Shown: positions 23,621 to 32,624 of the stretch, in pieces | Layout: each line of letters begins with the position of its first letter | How positions within the stretch are numbered: position 1 is the first letter of the stretch | Source: Akkermansiaceae bacterium UBA4589 | GTDB lineage: Bacteria > Verrucomicrobiota > Verrucomicrobiia > Verrucomicrobiales > Akkermansiaceae | Assembly (NCBI GenBank): GCA_002387565.1 | Contig: DGJT01000010.1 | Span: forward strand, 1 to 33,605 | Direction of reading: 5' to 3' | Length of the DNA: 33,605 nucleotides | Notes under the pieces: generated by a model | Seen by the model: the letters and a program-made list of their open reading frames with translations, nothing else | Databases searched by the model: none | Told to the model about the DNA's origin: nothing | Program-made: the position numbers and the translations under genes

Positions 23621-23639
23621 TCATCAAAATTTAATAAAT

Positions 23640-24377
23640 CTATCCAGTTACAGGCCTAATCATAGATGCCTGAATAATAGTTCTTAAGCCTTTTTCTTGT
23701 TCTGTATTTTTTGTTGCAACTAGCAAAGCTCCTTGCTCGTTAATGCCTTTTATCACTCCTTGTATTTGTTCGTTGCCAGAGTTTAGCATTACTAACTGGT
23801 TGAGGTAGAGTTGGTTAGATTCTATATAAGTATGACATGGCTTCCAAATAGTACTTAAATTATCAAAATTAGTCAAAATAGGGGATAGTGCCTGTGTAAC
23901 CTCCTCAAGAATAGAGCTAATATTTATCAAAGGTGAGGTGTACACTTTATCTAGAGCCGTTGCTTCTAAATGCTCCAATGATTCTGTATATTTAATATTA
24001 ATGCCGATACCTATTAGGCTATAGTTTTGCGTGTTTTCTATGAGTATGCCTCCTAGCTTTTTACCTTGATAATACAAATCATTAGGCCATTTAATTTTAA
24101 TGGACTCAGTGTTAGTATCTAACTGGCTAAATGCTTGAGCTAATAAGGCTCCTACGACAAGAGATAGCGGTGGTTGCCCATGACTAATGCTTGGAGCTAT
24201 AAAAGTGCAGGTAAGGCTGGATCCTGCCTGAGCGTGCCATTGATGATTGCCTCGACCTCGACCAGCTAGTTGTTCGTGAGCCCACACAACATCACCAATA
24301 GCCGCTGATTTAGATTCTATGAGCTCTTTGGCTTTAGTCTGGGTTGAGTCTAGCCGTGCAAACTCATGAATCATCAT
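23640..24377 (-). CDS. birA: Biotin-[acetyl-CoA carboxylase] ligase
   Basis: BirA activates biotin with ATP and attaches it to the lysine of the biotin carrier protein AccB. The 245 residues contain the adenylate-binding loop GRGRGNHQW (39-47), IKWPNDLYYQGKKLGGILIE (94-113) with the catalytic Lys, and LIGIGINI. There is no N-terminal helix-turn-helix domain, so this is a class I, non-repressor form. A small C-terminal SH3-like domain is present (about 195-235). It is the last gene of the prfA-prmC-murA-nadD-ugd-birA run, 20 bases behind ugd. Confidence 0.93.
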   Translation of the reverse strand: MMIHEFARLDSTQTKAKELIESKSAAIGDVVWAHEQLAGRGRGNHQWHAQAGSSLTCTFIAPSISHGQPPLSLVVGALLAQAFSQLDTNTESIKIKWPNDLYYQGKKLGGILIENTQNYSLIGIGINIKYTESLEHLEATALDKVYTSPLINISSILEEVTQALSPILTNFDNLSTIWKPCHTYIESNQLYLNQLVMLNSGNEQIQGVIKGINEQGALLVATKNTEQEKGLRTIIQASMIRPVTG

Positions 24378-24397
24378 TAATAGAAATAAGGGTAAAC

Positions 24398-25705
24398 CTA
24401 GCGACCTATACTGATATACTCAAAGCCTAAATTAGCCATCATAGCAGGGTCTAGTAAGTTGCGCCCATCAAAGATGAGAGGTGTACGTAAACTCTGTTTA
24501 ACTTTAGGAAAATCTAAATTGGTGAACTCTTGCCATTCTGTAGCAATAACTAAAGCATCAGCTTGCTCAAGTAAGGTATAAGGTTCATCGTAATAATGGA
24601 TGTCTCCACTAAGTCCACCAAACTTTTGTGCGGTGTCTAAAGCTTTAGGATCGTAAGCATGAACACTGGCACCTTGAGCTAAGAGCTCTTTGGCTAATTT
24701 AATGGCAATTGATTCACGTACATCGTCTGTATTTGATTTAAAAGCTAAACCCCATAAAGCAATTTTTTTGTCTTTTAAGACCCAGAGTTTTTCTTTGATT
24801 TTTTCTAAAAACTTCTCTAATTGGCGCTCATTGATGCGCTCAACTTCTTTAAGTAAATCAAACGGCTGACCTAGCTCCTCAGCAATTGCGATAAATGCCT
24901 TAATATCCTTAGGGAAACATGAGCCTCCATAACCTAAACCTGCATTGAGAAAAGCGCTGCCAATACGGTGATCTAACCCAATCCCTTTGGCAACTTCCTC
25001 AACATTGGCATCTGATTTTTCACAGATAGCTGAAATAGCATTAATATAAGATATCTTAAGAGCTAAAAACGAGTTAGCAGCATGTTTGATAAGCTCAGAT
25101 GAATTAATATCCGTTTCAATCATAGGCGCATTGAACGGTTGATAAATCTCACGTAGAACACTTAAGGCTTGTGTGGAGTTAGAGCCAAATACCACACGGT
25201 CAGGGTTGAGCAGATCATCTACAGCAGAACCCTCACGTAAGAACTCTGGATTAGAGGCGACACTAAAATCTGAGCCAGCTGGAGCATAACGAGCTATGGT
25301 TTGCTCTACTTTATCGCCTGTTTTTACTGGAACAGTTGATTTGTCTACAATCACACGATGGCCGAGCTCTGGGCTAAGACAATCTGCAATCTCTCTTGAC
25401 ACTCTTTCTATAAAGCTTAAATCAACAGAACCATCTGGCTGAGGAGGTGTCGGAACAGCGATAAATATCGCATCACCAAACTCAACACCTTGTCGTGTAG
25501 AAGTAGTGAAATTGAGTCTCCCTGCATCAACATTTTTTTTGACAAGCTCAGCAAGCTTTGGCTCATAAATAGGGATTTGACCTTGGAGTAAGGTGTCGAC
25601 CTTGGCTTGGTCATGATCAACACATATGACGTCATGCCCAACCTCTGCAAAGCAAGTTCCAGAAGTCAGTCCTACATAACCTGTTCCAATAATGGTAATT
25701 TTCAT
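24398..25705 (-). CDS. ugd: UDP-glucose 6-dehydrogenase
   Basis: Oxidises UDP-glucose twice with NAD+ to UDP-glucuronate, a precursor for surface polysaccharides. The 435 residues begin with the Rossmann signature MKITIIGTGYVGLTSGTCFAE and have VPTPPQPDGSVDLS, DKSTVPVKTG, NPEFLREGSAVDDLLNPDR, and GLGYGGSCFPKDIKA with catalytic C263. The last part has the UDP-binding domain with FKSNTDDVRESIA and FDGRNL. It overlaps nadD by four bases (the ATGA pattern), so translation is coupled. A role in a capsule or LPS pathway is likely; no glycosyltransferase is nearby. Confidence 0.95.
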   Translation of the reverse strand: MKITIIGTGYVGLTSGTCFAEVGHDVICVDHDQAKVDTLLQGQIPIYEPKLAELVKKNVDAGRLNFTTSTRQGVEFGDAIFIAVPTPPQPDGSVDLSFIERVSREIADCLSPELGHRVIVDKSTVPVKTGDKVEQTIARYAPAGSDFSVASNPEFLREGSAVDDLLNPDRVVFGSNSTQALSVLREIYQPFNAPMIETDINSSELIKHAANSFLALKISYINAISAICEKSDANVEEVAKGIGLDHRIGSAFLNAGLGYGGSCFPKDIKAFIAIAEELGQPFDLLKEVERINERQLEKFLEKIKEKLWVLKDKKIALWGLAFKSNTDDVRESIAIKLAKELLAQGASVHAYDPKALDTAQKFGGLSGDIHYYDEPYTLLEQADALVIATEWQEFTNLDFPKVKQSLRTPLIFDGRNLLDPAMMANLGFEYISIGR

Positions 25706-26289
25706 AAATAAAGTTGATGGGTTAGAGCATAATCAAAAACTTGCGCATTTAATAGCGCTTTAGAAGATGAAAAGTCTTTTCTAATAAGGGTTGAGCTTAT
25801 AGGTAAATAAGAAGCTTGGTCAAGATAAATACAGTGAGCATCCATGAGTAAATGATGGTCTGAATCATTTTTGTTAATCTTCTCTCTGGGGTAGATAATT
25901 ATAGTTACTGAATCTAAAATACGCTCATAATTATACCAAGCCTCGATGTTATCCCATTGATCCATTCCCATAATCCAATACAGTTGAGCTTGAGGGTAGC
26001 TAGATTGAAAATACTCGATAGTATTAATGCTGTAAGAGGGCTTAGGTGCTGTGATTTCATAATCGCTTACCTGCGCCCAAGAAATATTCTGTGTTGCTAA
26101 TTCCAACATAGCTATACGGTGCTTATCAGGAGTGTAGCTATGCTCGAGCTTATGTGGTGATTGTGCGCAAGGGATGAATATAATCTGATCTAAATTAAGG
26201 GCTTGTTGAGCACAGGTAGCCACAGCAAGGTGCCCTTGATGAACTGGGTCAAAACTGCCTCCAAATAAAGCTATCTTTTGCTTAGCCAT
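25702..26289 (-). CDS. nadD: Nicotinate-nucleotide adenylyltransferase
   Basis: Makes nicotinate adenine dinucleotide from nicotinate mononucleotide and ATP. The chosen ATG at 26289 gives 195 residues starting MAKQKIALFGGSFDPVHQGH, the nucleotidyltransferase motif with the two His of the H-x-G-H site, and ending with LPISSTLIRKD, the I-S-S-T-x-I-R signature. An in-frame GTG at 26328 would add 13 unconvincing residues and overlap murA by 20 bases, so the ATG, 19 bases after murA, is preferred. The stop overlaps ugd by four bases. Confidence 0.93.
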   Translation of the reverse strand: MAKQKIALFGGSFDPVHQGHLAVATCAQQALNLDQIIFIPCAQSPHKLEHSYTPDKHRIAMLELATQNISWAQVSDYEITAPKPSYSINTIEYFQSSYPQAQLYWIMGMDQWDNIEAWYNYERILDSVTIIIYPREKINKNDSDHHLLMDAHCIYLDQASYLPISSTLIRKDFSSSKALLNAQVFDYALTHQLYL

Positions 26290-26308
26290 AAACCATGGTG
26301 AGTACGAA

Positions 26309-27583
26309 TTAGATACTATTAGGCACACGTTTTAAATCAGCGCCCAAATCTTGAAGTTTGGTATCAATGTGCTCGTAGCCACGATCAATATGGTAGAGCC
26401 TATTGACTTCTGTGGTGCCTTTGGCAGCTAAACCAGCAAGGACAAGCGCTGCCGAAGCACGTAAATCAGAAGCCATCACAGGAGCCCCTGTTAGTTGCGC
26501 TACGCCGTGTACAATGGCCTTGCCTCGATTAACTTCTATTTTAGCTCCCATACGGTTGAGCTCAGCACAGTGCATAAAGCGCTCAGGGAAAATCATGTCT
26601 TCAATCACGGATATTCCAGGCGTCAAGGCTAACAAAGACGTAAATTGAGCCTGCGCATCTGTAGGAAAAGAAGGGTAGGGGTCTGTGATAATCTCACAAC
26701 CTTGTGGGTTAGATGTAGGGGTCACTGTTACTTGAGTTTCATCAGCATTATAAGTAAGGCTGTGACCGATTTGCTGAATCTTTTCCTCGATGGTTTTAAG
26801 GTGAGGGCGGCAAATATTCTTGAGAGTAATTTCACCACCAGTGATAAGTCCAGCCATCATGTAAGTTGCGGCTTCGATACGATCAGGAATCACCTCATGA
26901 TGAGCTCCGTGAAGCGATGTGACGCCTTCGATTGTGATCACACGTGTACCTTGCCCCATAATTTTAGCTCCCATATTGATAAGGAAATTAGCTAAATCTT
27001 CTATCTCTGGTTCTCTTGCAGCAGACTCAATAATAGTGGTGCCTTGAGCCAGTGTCGCAGCCATCATGATATTAGCTGTGCCTAAAACTGTTGGCCCAGA
27101 TTTACCTCTTAGATCTATTTCACAACCTTTGAGTCCATTTTTAGCTTCAAGCGTTAAATTGCCGCCATCTTGAGTAATAGTTGCGCCTAAGGCTTTGAGT
27201 CCTTTGAGGTGTAAATCAATAGGTCTAGTTCCAATCACACAACCGCCTGGCATAGAAATGATAGCCTTGCCTGTGCGAGCTAGCAGAGGACCCATCATAC
27301 AAATGGACGCACGCATTTTACTCACGAGTTCATAAGGAGCTGCTGATTGAATGGTTTTGGCTTCTGTAATAACAGTGCCACTGTATCTTTCAATAGAGAC
27401 ACCTAATGAGTTCAAAATTTGAACCATATAGTTAGTGTCAGATACATCTGGAACATTTTTAATACTACAGCTAGATTCAGTTAGCAAAGTTGCAGCTAAA
27501 ATAGGAAGTGATGCATTTTTAGCACCTGAAATCCTCACGCTGCCGTGTAGTGGGGTACCGCCATTAATGATAAGTTTATCCAT
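26309..27583 (-). CDS. murA: UDP-N-acetylglucosamine 1-carboxyvinyltransferase
   Basis: MurA transfers enolpyruvate to UDP-GlcNAc, the first committed step of peptidoglycan synthesis. The 424 residues include MDKLIINGGTPLHGSVRISG then AKNASLPILAA with the catalytic Lys-Asn pair (22-23), SMPGGCVIGTRPIDLHLKGL with C115, the fosfomycin-reactive cysteine, present, and DRIEAATYMMAG and RASAALVLAGLAAKG. The presence of Cys115 rather than Asp predicts the fosfomycin-binding form. It lies six bases downstream of prmC in the minus-strand run. Confidence 0.97.
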   Translation of the reverse strand: MDKLIINGGTPLHGSVRISGAKNASLPILAATLLTESSCSIKNVPDVSDTNYMVQILNSLGVSIERYSGTVITEAKTIQSAAPYELVSKMRASICMMGPLLARTGKAIISMPGGCVIGTRPIDLHLKGLKALGATITQDGGNLTLEAKNGLKGCEIDLRGKSGPTVLGTANIMMAATLAQGTTIIESAAREPEIEDLANFLINMGAKIMGQGTRVITIEGVTSLHGAHHEVIPDRIEAATYMMAGLITGGEITLKNICRPHLKTIEEKIQQIGHSLTYNADETQVTVTPTSNPQGCEIITDPYPSFPTDAQAQFTSLLALTPGISVIEDMIFPERFMHCAELNRMGAKIEVNRGKAIVHGVAQLTGAPVMASDLRASAALVLAGLAAKGTTEVNRLYHIDRGYEHIDTKLQDLGADLKRVPNSI

Positions 27584-27589
27584 GATTGA

Positions 27590-28447
27590 TTAAAAAGTTG
27601 CTATGACAAAGCGAGGTTGCTTATTTAAATCACTATGTACCTCTACTTGAGTGAATCCAGCTTGTTCGAGTAATTGCGCTGTTTCTTGTCCTTGGTTGTA
27701 ACCGACTTCTAGAGCTACTATAGCTGATTCTGTAAGATAATCAGCGACTTGGCTACAAAATTGTTTTACAATATCCATGCCGTCTTCACCTCCAAATAAA
27801 GCCATTTCTGGGTCATTGAGCACCTCTGGGGTCAGTAGAGGTTTATCGGTTTGTGGCACATAGGGTAAATTAGCGATAATCAGATCATATTTCTGAGTAT
27901 CTTCACCTTTCTCAACACTAAGAGTAGAAAATAAATCACTGTTGATAAACTTAATGCCTTCTAGTTCCAATTTTTTAGCGTTTTCTTGTGCTAGATTGAG
28001 TGCGTCTTGACTCAAATCTATGCAGGTGACCTTAGACTCTGGGTATTCATTAGCTAGAGAAAGTCCAATCACACCAGAGCCGCAGCCTACATCTAAGATG
28101 GTTTGAGGAGTTTTATCCTTTAGCTCGTTGATAGTTAATTCAACGAGTTCTTCAGTTTCTGGGCGAGGTACTAAACCTCGCTTATCACAGATAAAGTTTT
28201 GATTGTAGAAACTAACCTCACCTAAAATATGTTGCAGAGGCTCACGCTTAGCACGACGCTGTGTCCAGTCACGCAATGTATCTACTTTGTCTTTGTTGAG
28301 AGGTTGCTCAAAATTAATATAGAGATCCATGCGGTTCATCTTGAGAACATGAGCTACCATGCACTCCATTTCAAAACGGCCTTTTTCAATACCGTTTTTT
28401 TTAAGAAAGGCTGCGCCTTTAGTGAGAATCTCAAGAATAGTTTGCAT
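27590..28447 (-). CDS. prmC: Peptide chain release factor N5-glutamine methyltransferase
   Basis: PrmC methylates the Gln of the GGQ motif in release factors, which speeds peptide release; its gene follows prfA by 9 bases, the classic pairing. The 285 residues contain the N-terminal helical domain with REPLQHILGEVSFY, RGLVPRPETEELVE (substrate loop), ILDVGCGSGVIGLSLA (S-adenosylmethionine site, 117-132) and YDLIIANLPYVP. The last motif is normally N-P-P-Y and reads N-L-P-Y here (183-186); the Asn and Tyr that hold the Gln amide are kept. The ends are complete. Confidence 0.93.
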   Translation of the reverse strand: MQTILEILTKGAAFLKKNGIEKGRFEMECMVAHVLKMNRMDLYINFEQPLNKDKVDTLRDWTQRRAKREPLQHILGEVSFYNQNFICDKRGLVPRPETEELVELTINELKDKTPQTILDVGCGSGVIGLSLANEYPESKVTCIDLSQDALNLAQENAKKLELEGIKFINSDLFSTLSVEKGEDTQKYDLIIANLPYVPQTDKPLLTPEVLNDPEMALFGGEDGMDIVKQFCSQVADYLTESAIVALEVGYNQGQETAQLLEQAGFTQVEVHSDLNKQPRFVIATF

Positions 28448-28456
28448 AGTGAAACT

Positions 28457-29533
28457 TTAGTCTAGTTGAGCTTCTTTAAGTCTTGTCTCCATCTCAGCTT
28501 TTTGCATATTGGTGACAAACTCACTAATATCTCCATTAAGCACGGCATCCATTTGGTGTGAGGTGAAATTAATGCGATGATCCGTAATTCTGCTCTGTGG
28601 GTAGTTGTAAGTACGAATCTTTTCAGATCTATCCGCTGAACCAATGAGCGAACGGCGTTGAGCACTGTAGGCGTCAGCTTGTTCTTGTTGCTTTTTCTCA
28701 AAGAGTTTAGCAAGTAAAATTTGCATGGCCTTTTCCTTGTTCTGCGTTTGAGAACGCCCGTCCTCACAACGCACCATAGTGTTAGAAGGTATATGCAGGA
28801 TTTGCACCGCAGATTCAGTTTTGTTCACGTGCTGACCACCAGCACCACCAGCACGACAAGTTTCAATACGCAAATCAGTTTGCTTGAGTTCCACATCCAC
28901 TTCTTCTGCTTCTGGTAGGACAGCTACTGATGCAGTTGAGGTATGAATACGCCCTTGGGTCTCAGTCGCAGGCACACGCTGTACACGGTGCACGCCTGAC
29001 TCATATTTCATGTAGCGAAACACGTCTTCACCACTGAGCTTAATCACGGCATCTTTGAAACCACCAGTTTCCGAAGGGCTGCTACTTAGGTGCTCACATT
29101 TCCAGCCTTGCGTCTCAGCATAGCGCTGATAGATACGTAATAAATCACCAGCGAAAATAGCGGCTTCATCGCCACCAGCTCCTGCTCTAATTTCAACTAG
29201 AGCATCCCTGTTTTCGGCAGGGTCTTGAGGGAGTAGGGAGTATTGAACCTCTTGAGTTAAGTTTTCAACAAGCTCTTCTAACCTTGGAATTTCTTCGGCT
29301 GCCATGAGAGCTAACTCTTCATCGTCTTCTTTGACTAGTTCACGGTTATCTTCTAGTTCTTGCGTAGAGGCATTAAGAGTCTCCCAAGTTTCTAATAAAC
29401 GTTTGATTTGACTATGCTCACGCGTGATTTGAGCAGCGGCACGTTGATCATTGAAAAAATCAGGTGCTGACATCTGTTCCTCAATTTCACTGAGTCGGAG
29501 TTGGCGTTTTTCGATAAGGGTTGAATAATCCAC
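28457..29533 (-). CDS. prfA: Peptide chain release factor 1 (GTG start)
   Basis: RF1 recognises UAA and UAG stop codons and triggers peptide release. From a GTG at 29533 the product has 358 residues, the family's usual size. It contains the PCRF domain with IRAGAGGDEAAIFAGDLLR, the codon-reading tripeptide P-A-T (188-190, RF1 type rather than RF2 S-P-F), HTSTASVAVLPE, and CRAGGAGGQHVNKTESAVQI with GGQ at 232-234. A TTG at 29578 opens the frame further upstream but the added residues (hydrophobic, unlike RF1) are not credible, so the GTG is preferred. It heads the prfA-prmC-murA-nadD-ugd-birA run. Confidence 0.94.
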   Translation of the reverse strand: MDYSTLIEKRQLRLSEIEEQMSAPDFFNDQRAAAQITREHSQIKRLLETWETLNASTQELEDNRELVKEDDEELALMAAEEIPRLEELVENLTQEVQYSLLPQDPAENRDALVEIRAGAGGDEAAIFAGDLLRIYQRYAETQGWKCEHLSSSPSETGGFKDAVIKLSGEDVFRYMKYESGVHRVQRVPATETQGRIHTSTASVAVLPEAEEVDVELKQTDLRIETCRAGGAGGQHVNKTESAVQILHIPSNTMVRCEDGRSQTQNKEKAMQILLAKLFEKKQQEQADAYSAQRRSLIGSADRSEKIRTYNYPQSRITDHRINFTSHQMDAVLNGDISEFVTNMQKAEMETRLKEAQLD

Positions 29534-29571
29534 AGGGTAAAATCTAAAAAAGGTTAAAAAGTATCTACAAC

Positions 29572-29598
29572 CTGCCAACTATCAGGAATACTTGGCAG
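29572..29598 (-). terminator. Hairpin between rdgB and prfA
   Basis: CTGCCAA (29572-29578) and TTGGCAG (29592-29598) form a perfect 7-bp stem with a 13-base loop. On the minus strand a T-rich stretch (CTTTTTAACCTTTTTT) begins about 10 bases after the stem. It may end the leuA-rdgB transcript, or act as a partial block before prfA. Confidence 0.35.
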
Positions 29599-29657
29599 TC
29601 ATTTATCTAAGCACTGAATAAAGGAAAGCTCGCTAAATAACAAGTTTCTATTTGTCT

Positions 29658-30269
29658 CTATTTATCAACGAGCCAATTTTTTAATTGAGATAATGCATGG
29701 GCTCGATGACTAATTTTTTGCTTAATATCTGAACCTAAATCAGCAAAACTTTTTTCATAGCCATGAGGGACAAAGAGTGGGTCATAACCAAAACCAGCTT
29801 GCCCGGATAATTCCTCTGCTATGTGGCCTTCAACTTTGCCTTCAAATGAGGCTAATACCTCTCCTTGCTGAGCGATTACTAAGGCGCAAACAAAATGCGC
29901 CCCACGTTGCTTAGGGTGTTGCGTCACATCTGATAATTCTCTAAGTAATTTCTCATTATTCGTCTCATCAGTGGCTGATTTCACAACCCCATTTTGACTT
30001 TCATTGGCATAACGAGCAGAGTAGATGCCAGGAGCGCCATCTAGAGCGTCGACACAGAGCCCAGAGTCATCAGCTATGACTAAGTGAGGGGTGAGCTGGC
30101 TAATCGCTAGAGCTTTTAAACTCGCATTACCGACAAAAGTATCAGCATTTTCTTCGACCTCTGGAGGTTTTTCAATACTTTCTAAGCCATGCACTTCGTA
30201 ATCAGAACCTAACAGAGCCTCAAGCTCTGCACGTTTTTTTACATTGGTAGTAGCAATGATGATGATCAT
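29658..30269 (-). CDS. rdgB: XTP/dITP pyrophosphatase (RdgB/HAM1)
   Basis: Removes non-standard purine nucleotides (dITP, XTP) from the pool by hydrolysis to monophosphates. The 203 residues carry IIATTNVKKRAELEALL (nucleotide-binding loop), VIADDSGLCVDALDGAPGIY then SARYA (metal and substrate site), GFGYDPLF (159-166) and KISHRAHAL (185-193), all family signatures. Start and ferritin-like stop overlap by one base (TAATG), so it is translationally coupled to the gene before it. Confidence 0.95.
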   Translation of the reverse strand: MIIIIATTNVKKRAELEALLGSDYEVHGLESIEKPPEVEENADTFVGNASLKALAISQLTPHLVIADDSGLCVDALDGAPGIYSARYANESQNGVVKSATDETNNEKLLRELSDVTQHPKQRGAHFVCALVIAQQGEVLASFEGKVEGHIAEELSGQAGFGYDPLFVPHGYEKSFADLGSDIKQKISHRAHALSQLKNWLVDK

Positions 30270-30847
30270 TATTTTTCTACTTTATAGTTTTTACAATACT
30301 CTGTTGCTTGATTCACTGGCTTTATATCAGCTAAATCAACATCATTATAACTATGCTTAACACCCCAATTAAAAATAGTTTCAAACAAGGGTAGCCATCT
30401 AGCTTCTCTTACACAATCTAAGAAATAGTCTTCGTGTTCTTTTTCTTTAACCCCCATTTCGTAGAGTATTTCATCATGTTTATGAATTCCTAGTGTATGA
30501 AAATATTTCATCATAATAAAATATTCACAGACATTGCCACTTTCTAATTTGCCAGCAAAGAAATAAGGCATAAATTCCCCTATAAAATAACAACTAAAAC
30601 CTATAATTTTACCAATTAAGTGATATTTAATTTCTAAATATTTAGAAACAGGAATTTCATACTCGAGCATAATAGTTAACACATGCTCACGGTGCTCCCA
30701 TTCATCCTGCTCTATTTCATTAATACGCGCGACTTGAGTTTTATCCTTGAGGGACTTTGCATGCCCAATATAAGCAAAACTCGCTGCTTTTTCTGCAGAA
30801 TAAGCAGTTTGTAAAGATTTGATTAACGCTGGGTGATTAAGTTTCAA
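30269..30847 (-). CDS. Ferritin-like di-iron protein (COQ7/rubrerythrin-like), TTG start
   Basis: The 192-residue product is helical and carries a plausible di-iron set: E19, E49 with H52 (E-x-x-H in DEWEHREH), E102 or E108, and E135 with H138 (E-x-x-H in KEKEHEDYF). Two E-x-x-H pairs in four helices are typical of COQ7-like and rubrerythrin-like proteins. The hydrophobic segment KIIGFSCYFIGEFMPYFFAG (80-99) may be a membrane-associating hairpin, as in COQ7. Function is not known; hydroxylase or peroxide/iron handling are possible. An in-frame stop lies two codons upstream and the next Met is residue 60, so the TTG at 30847, 3 bases after the leuA stop, is the only sensible start. Confidence 0.65.
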   Translation of the reverse strand: MKLNHPALIKSLQTAYSAEKAASFAYIGHAKSLKDKTQVARINEIEQDEWEHREHVLTIMLEYEIPVSKYLEIKYHLIGKIIGFSCYFIGEFMPYFFAGKLESGNVCEYFIMMKYFHTLGIHKHDEILYEMGVKEKEHEDYFLDCVREARWLPLFETIFNWGVKHSYNDVDLADIKPVNQATEYCKNYKVEK

Positions 30848-30850
30848 GAA

Positions 30851-32557
30851 TTACTTAATTAAGAGTAAGTTTAAAGCAGAGATAAGGGCCTTTAGACCTG
30901 CTTTTTCGATTGAGCTATCGACCCCAGCAGCCCAGATGCATTGATGCGTGCTGTTGTCCTTGAGCTGAACATAGGCAATGGAGTCTGCTTCAGAACCACC
31001 ACTAAGTGCATGTGAGCGGTAATCAGTGACCTGAAAATCAAGTTCAATTAAACCACTAGAGCGTACCGCAGCTACTAAAGCACTGATAGGGCCATTACCA
31101 CTACCTGTAATTTCTTGAGTTTTACCATTATAGCCAATGGTAAATGAGCCTTGAGTGACATTGTCTGAAGTAGATGTCAATTGTACGGTTGATTCAAAAC
31201 TTAGCGGAGTATTGATATTGACGAAATTTTCTTCAAACAACTCTTTAATCTTGTCATTATCTAGCTCTGAACCTTGCTCATCCGCAGCCTGATAAATATA
31301 CGTGCCAATTTGCGCCTGCATAGCTTTTGGTAGCTCATAGCCATAATCTTTTTCCAAGATAAAGGCGACGCCGCCCTTGCCACTTTGGCTGTTAATTCTA
31401 ACAATGGCTTCGTAATTACTACCAATATCCTGAGGGTCGATAGTGAGGTAGGGGACCTCCCATGGTATTTCTTGTAAATCTACGCCTTGCTCTTCAACCG
31501 CTTTATTACGCAAATCAAAGCCTTTTTTAATCGCATCTTGGTGACTACCTGAAAATGCCGTGAACACGAGCTCACCGGCATAAGGGTGCCTCTCATGAAT
31601 CGTCATAGCTGTTGTTTTAGTATAGGTATCTTTGACATGCTTCATATCAGAGAAATCAAGCCCTGTCTCAATACCAAGCATGTTCATATTAAGAGCTACA
31701 ATCACCAAGTCGAGATTACCTGTGCGCTCACCATTACCAAATAACGTGCCTTCCACTCGATCAGCTCCAGCTAGTAAACCTAACTCAGTCGCAGCCACGC
31801 CTGTGCCACGGTCATTGTGGGTGTGTAAGCTGATAATCGCTGCTTTGCGGTTACTTAAATGATGGATAAACCATTCGATTTGATCAGCATGCTGATTAGG
31901 CGTCGTCCATTCTACAGTTGCAGGTAGATTAAGAATCACTGGGTTTTCCTCAGTCGCACCCCAAGCTTGCATGACGGCTTCACAGACTTCTAAGGCATAA
32001 TCTGTCTCAGTATCGGAAAAACTCTCTGGAGAGTACTGTAAGGTCACTTGAGTGCCTTCTAATTGATTTAATCTCTCCTTTATAAGTTTTACACCACTTA
32101 CGGCAATATCAAGAATACTTTGCTTAGTCGCCCCTCTAAATGTCACCTTGCGTTGTAACGGTGATGTGGAGTTATAGAGATGAATAATCGCTTTTTTAGC
32201 GCCTTTTAAACTCTGACAGGTCTTATCAATCAAATGCTCACGCGCTTGTACCAATACTTGCAAAGTCACATCATCAGGTACTAAGTCCTCTTCAATAAGC
32301 TGACGCAAGAAAGCAAACTCGGTGTCAGAAGCAGAAGGGAACCCAACTTCGATTTGCTTAAACCCTAAACTCACCAAAAGCTTAAATAACTCTAGCTTTT
32401 GCTCTAAATTCATCGGTATAGCTAGAGCCTGATTACCATCACGTAAATCGACACTACACCAAATAGGAGCTTGAGTAATAGTGTTTTTACACCATTGACG
32501 ATTAGGGTTAGAAATAACTTGGATAGGTTGGTATTTTTTTAAAGACTCAGGTTTCAT
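30851..32557 (-). CDS. leuA: 2-isopropylmalate synthase (LeuA type 2)
   Basis: Catalyses the first step of leucine synthesis, condensing acetyl-CoA with 2-oxoisovalerate; leucine feedback is expected through the C-terminal domain. The product has the type 2 (yeast-like) pattern: NPNRQWCKNTITQAPIWCS then VDLRDGNQALAIPM, QIEVGFPSASDTEFAF, ISLHTHNDRGTGVAATELGL (metal-binding H-x-H), and RVEGTLFGNGERTGN. The regulatory domain follows from about residue 430. An ATG at 32557 gives 568 residues; a TTG at 32575 would add six residues (MSHNNL). No other leucine gene is nearby, and the enzyme heads a run with the ferritin-like gene and rdgB. Confidence 0.95.
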   Translation of the reverse strand: MKPESLKKYQPIQVISNPNRQWCKNTITQAPIWCSVDLRDGNQALAIPMNLEQKLELFKLLVSLGFKQIEVGFPSASDTEFAFLRQLIEEDLVPDDVTLQVLVQAREHLIDKTCQSLKGAKKAIIHLYNSTSPLQRKVTFRGATKQSILDIAVSGVKLIKERLNQLEGTQVTLQYSPESFSDTETDYALEVCEAVMQAWGATEENPVILNLPATVEWTTPNQHADQIEWFIHHLSNRKAAIISLHTHNDRGTGVAATELGLLAGADRVEGTLFGNGERTGNLDLVIVALNMNMLGIETGLDFSDMKHVKDTYTKTTAMTIHERHPYAGELVFTAFSGSHQDAIKKGFDLRNKAVEEQGVDLQEIPWEVPYLTIDPQDIGSNYEAIVRINSQSGKGGVAFILEKDYGYELPKAMQAQIGTYIYQAADEQGSELDNDKIKELFEENFVNINTPLSFESTVQLTSTSDNVTQGSFTIGYNGKTQEITGSGNGPISALVAAVRSSGLIELDFQVTDYRSHALSGGSEADSIAYVQLKDNSTHQCIWAAGVDSSIEKAGLKALISALNLLLIK

Positions 32558-32624
32558 TAGATTATTGTGAGACAAGTTATAGATGAAGCTTGAATTTTAA
32601 TCAACTATTGAATAGTTTCAACCC

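Noticed and set aside
26290..26328. Longer NadD starting at GTG 26328
   Set aside because: It would add 13 residues before a canonical MAKQKIALFGGSFDP start and overlap murA by 20 bases.
29534..29578. Longer RF1 starting at TTG 29578
   Set aside because: The added residues are hydrophobic and unlike RF1, and overlap the hairpin at 29572-29598; the GTG at 29533 gives the usual length.
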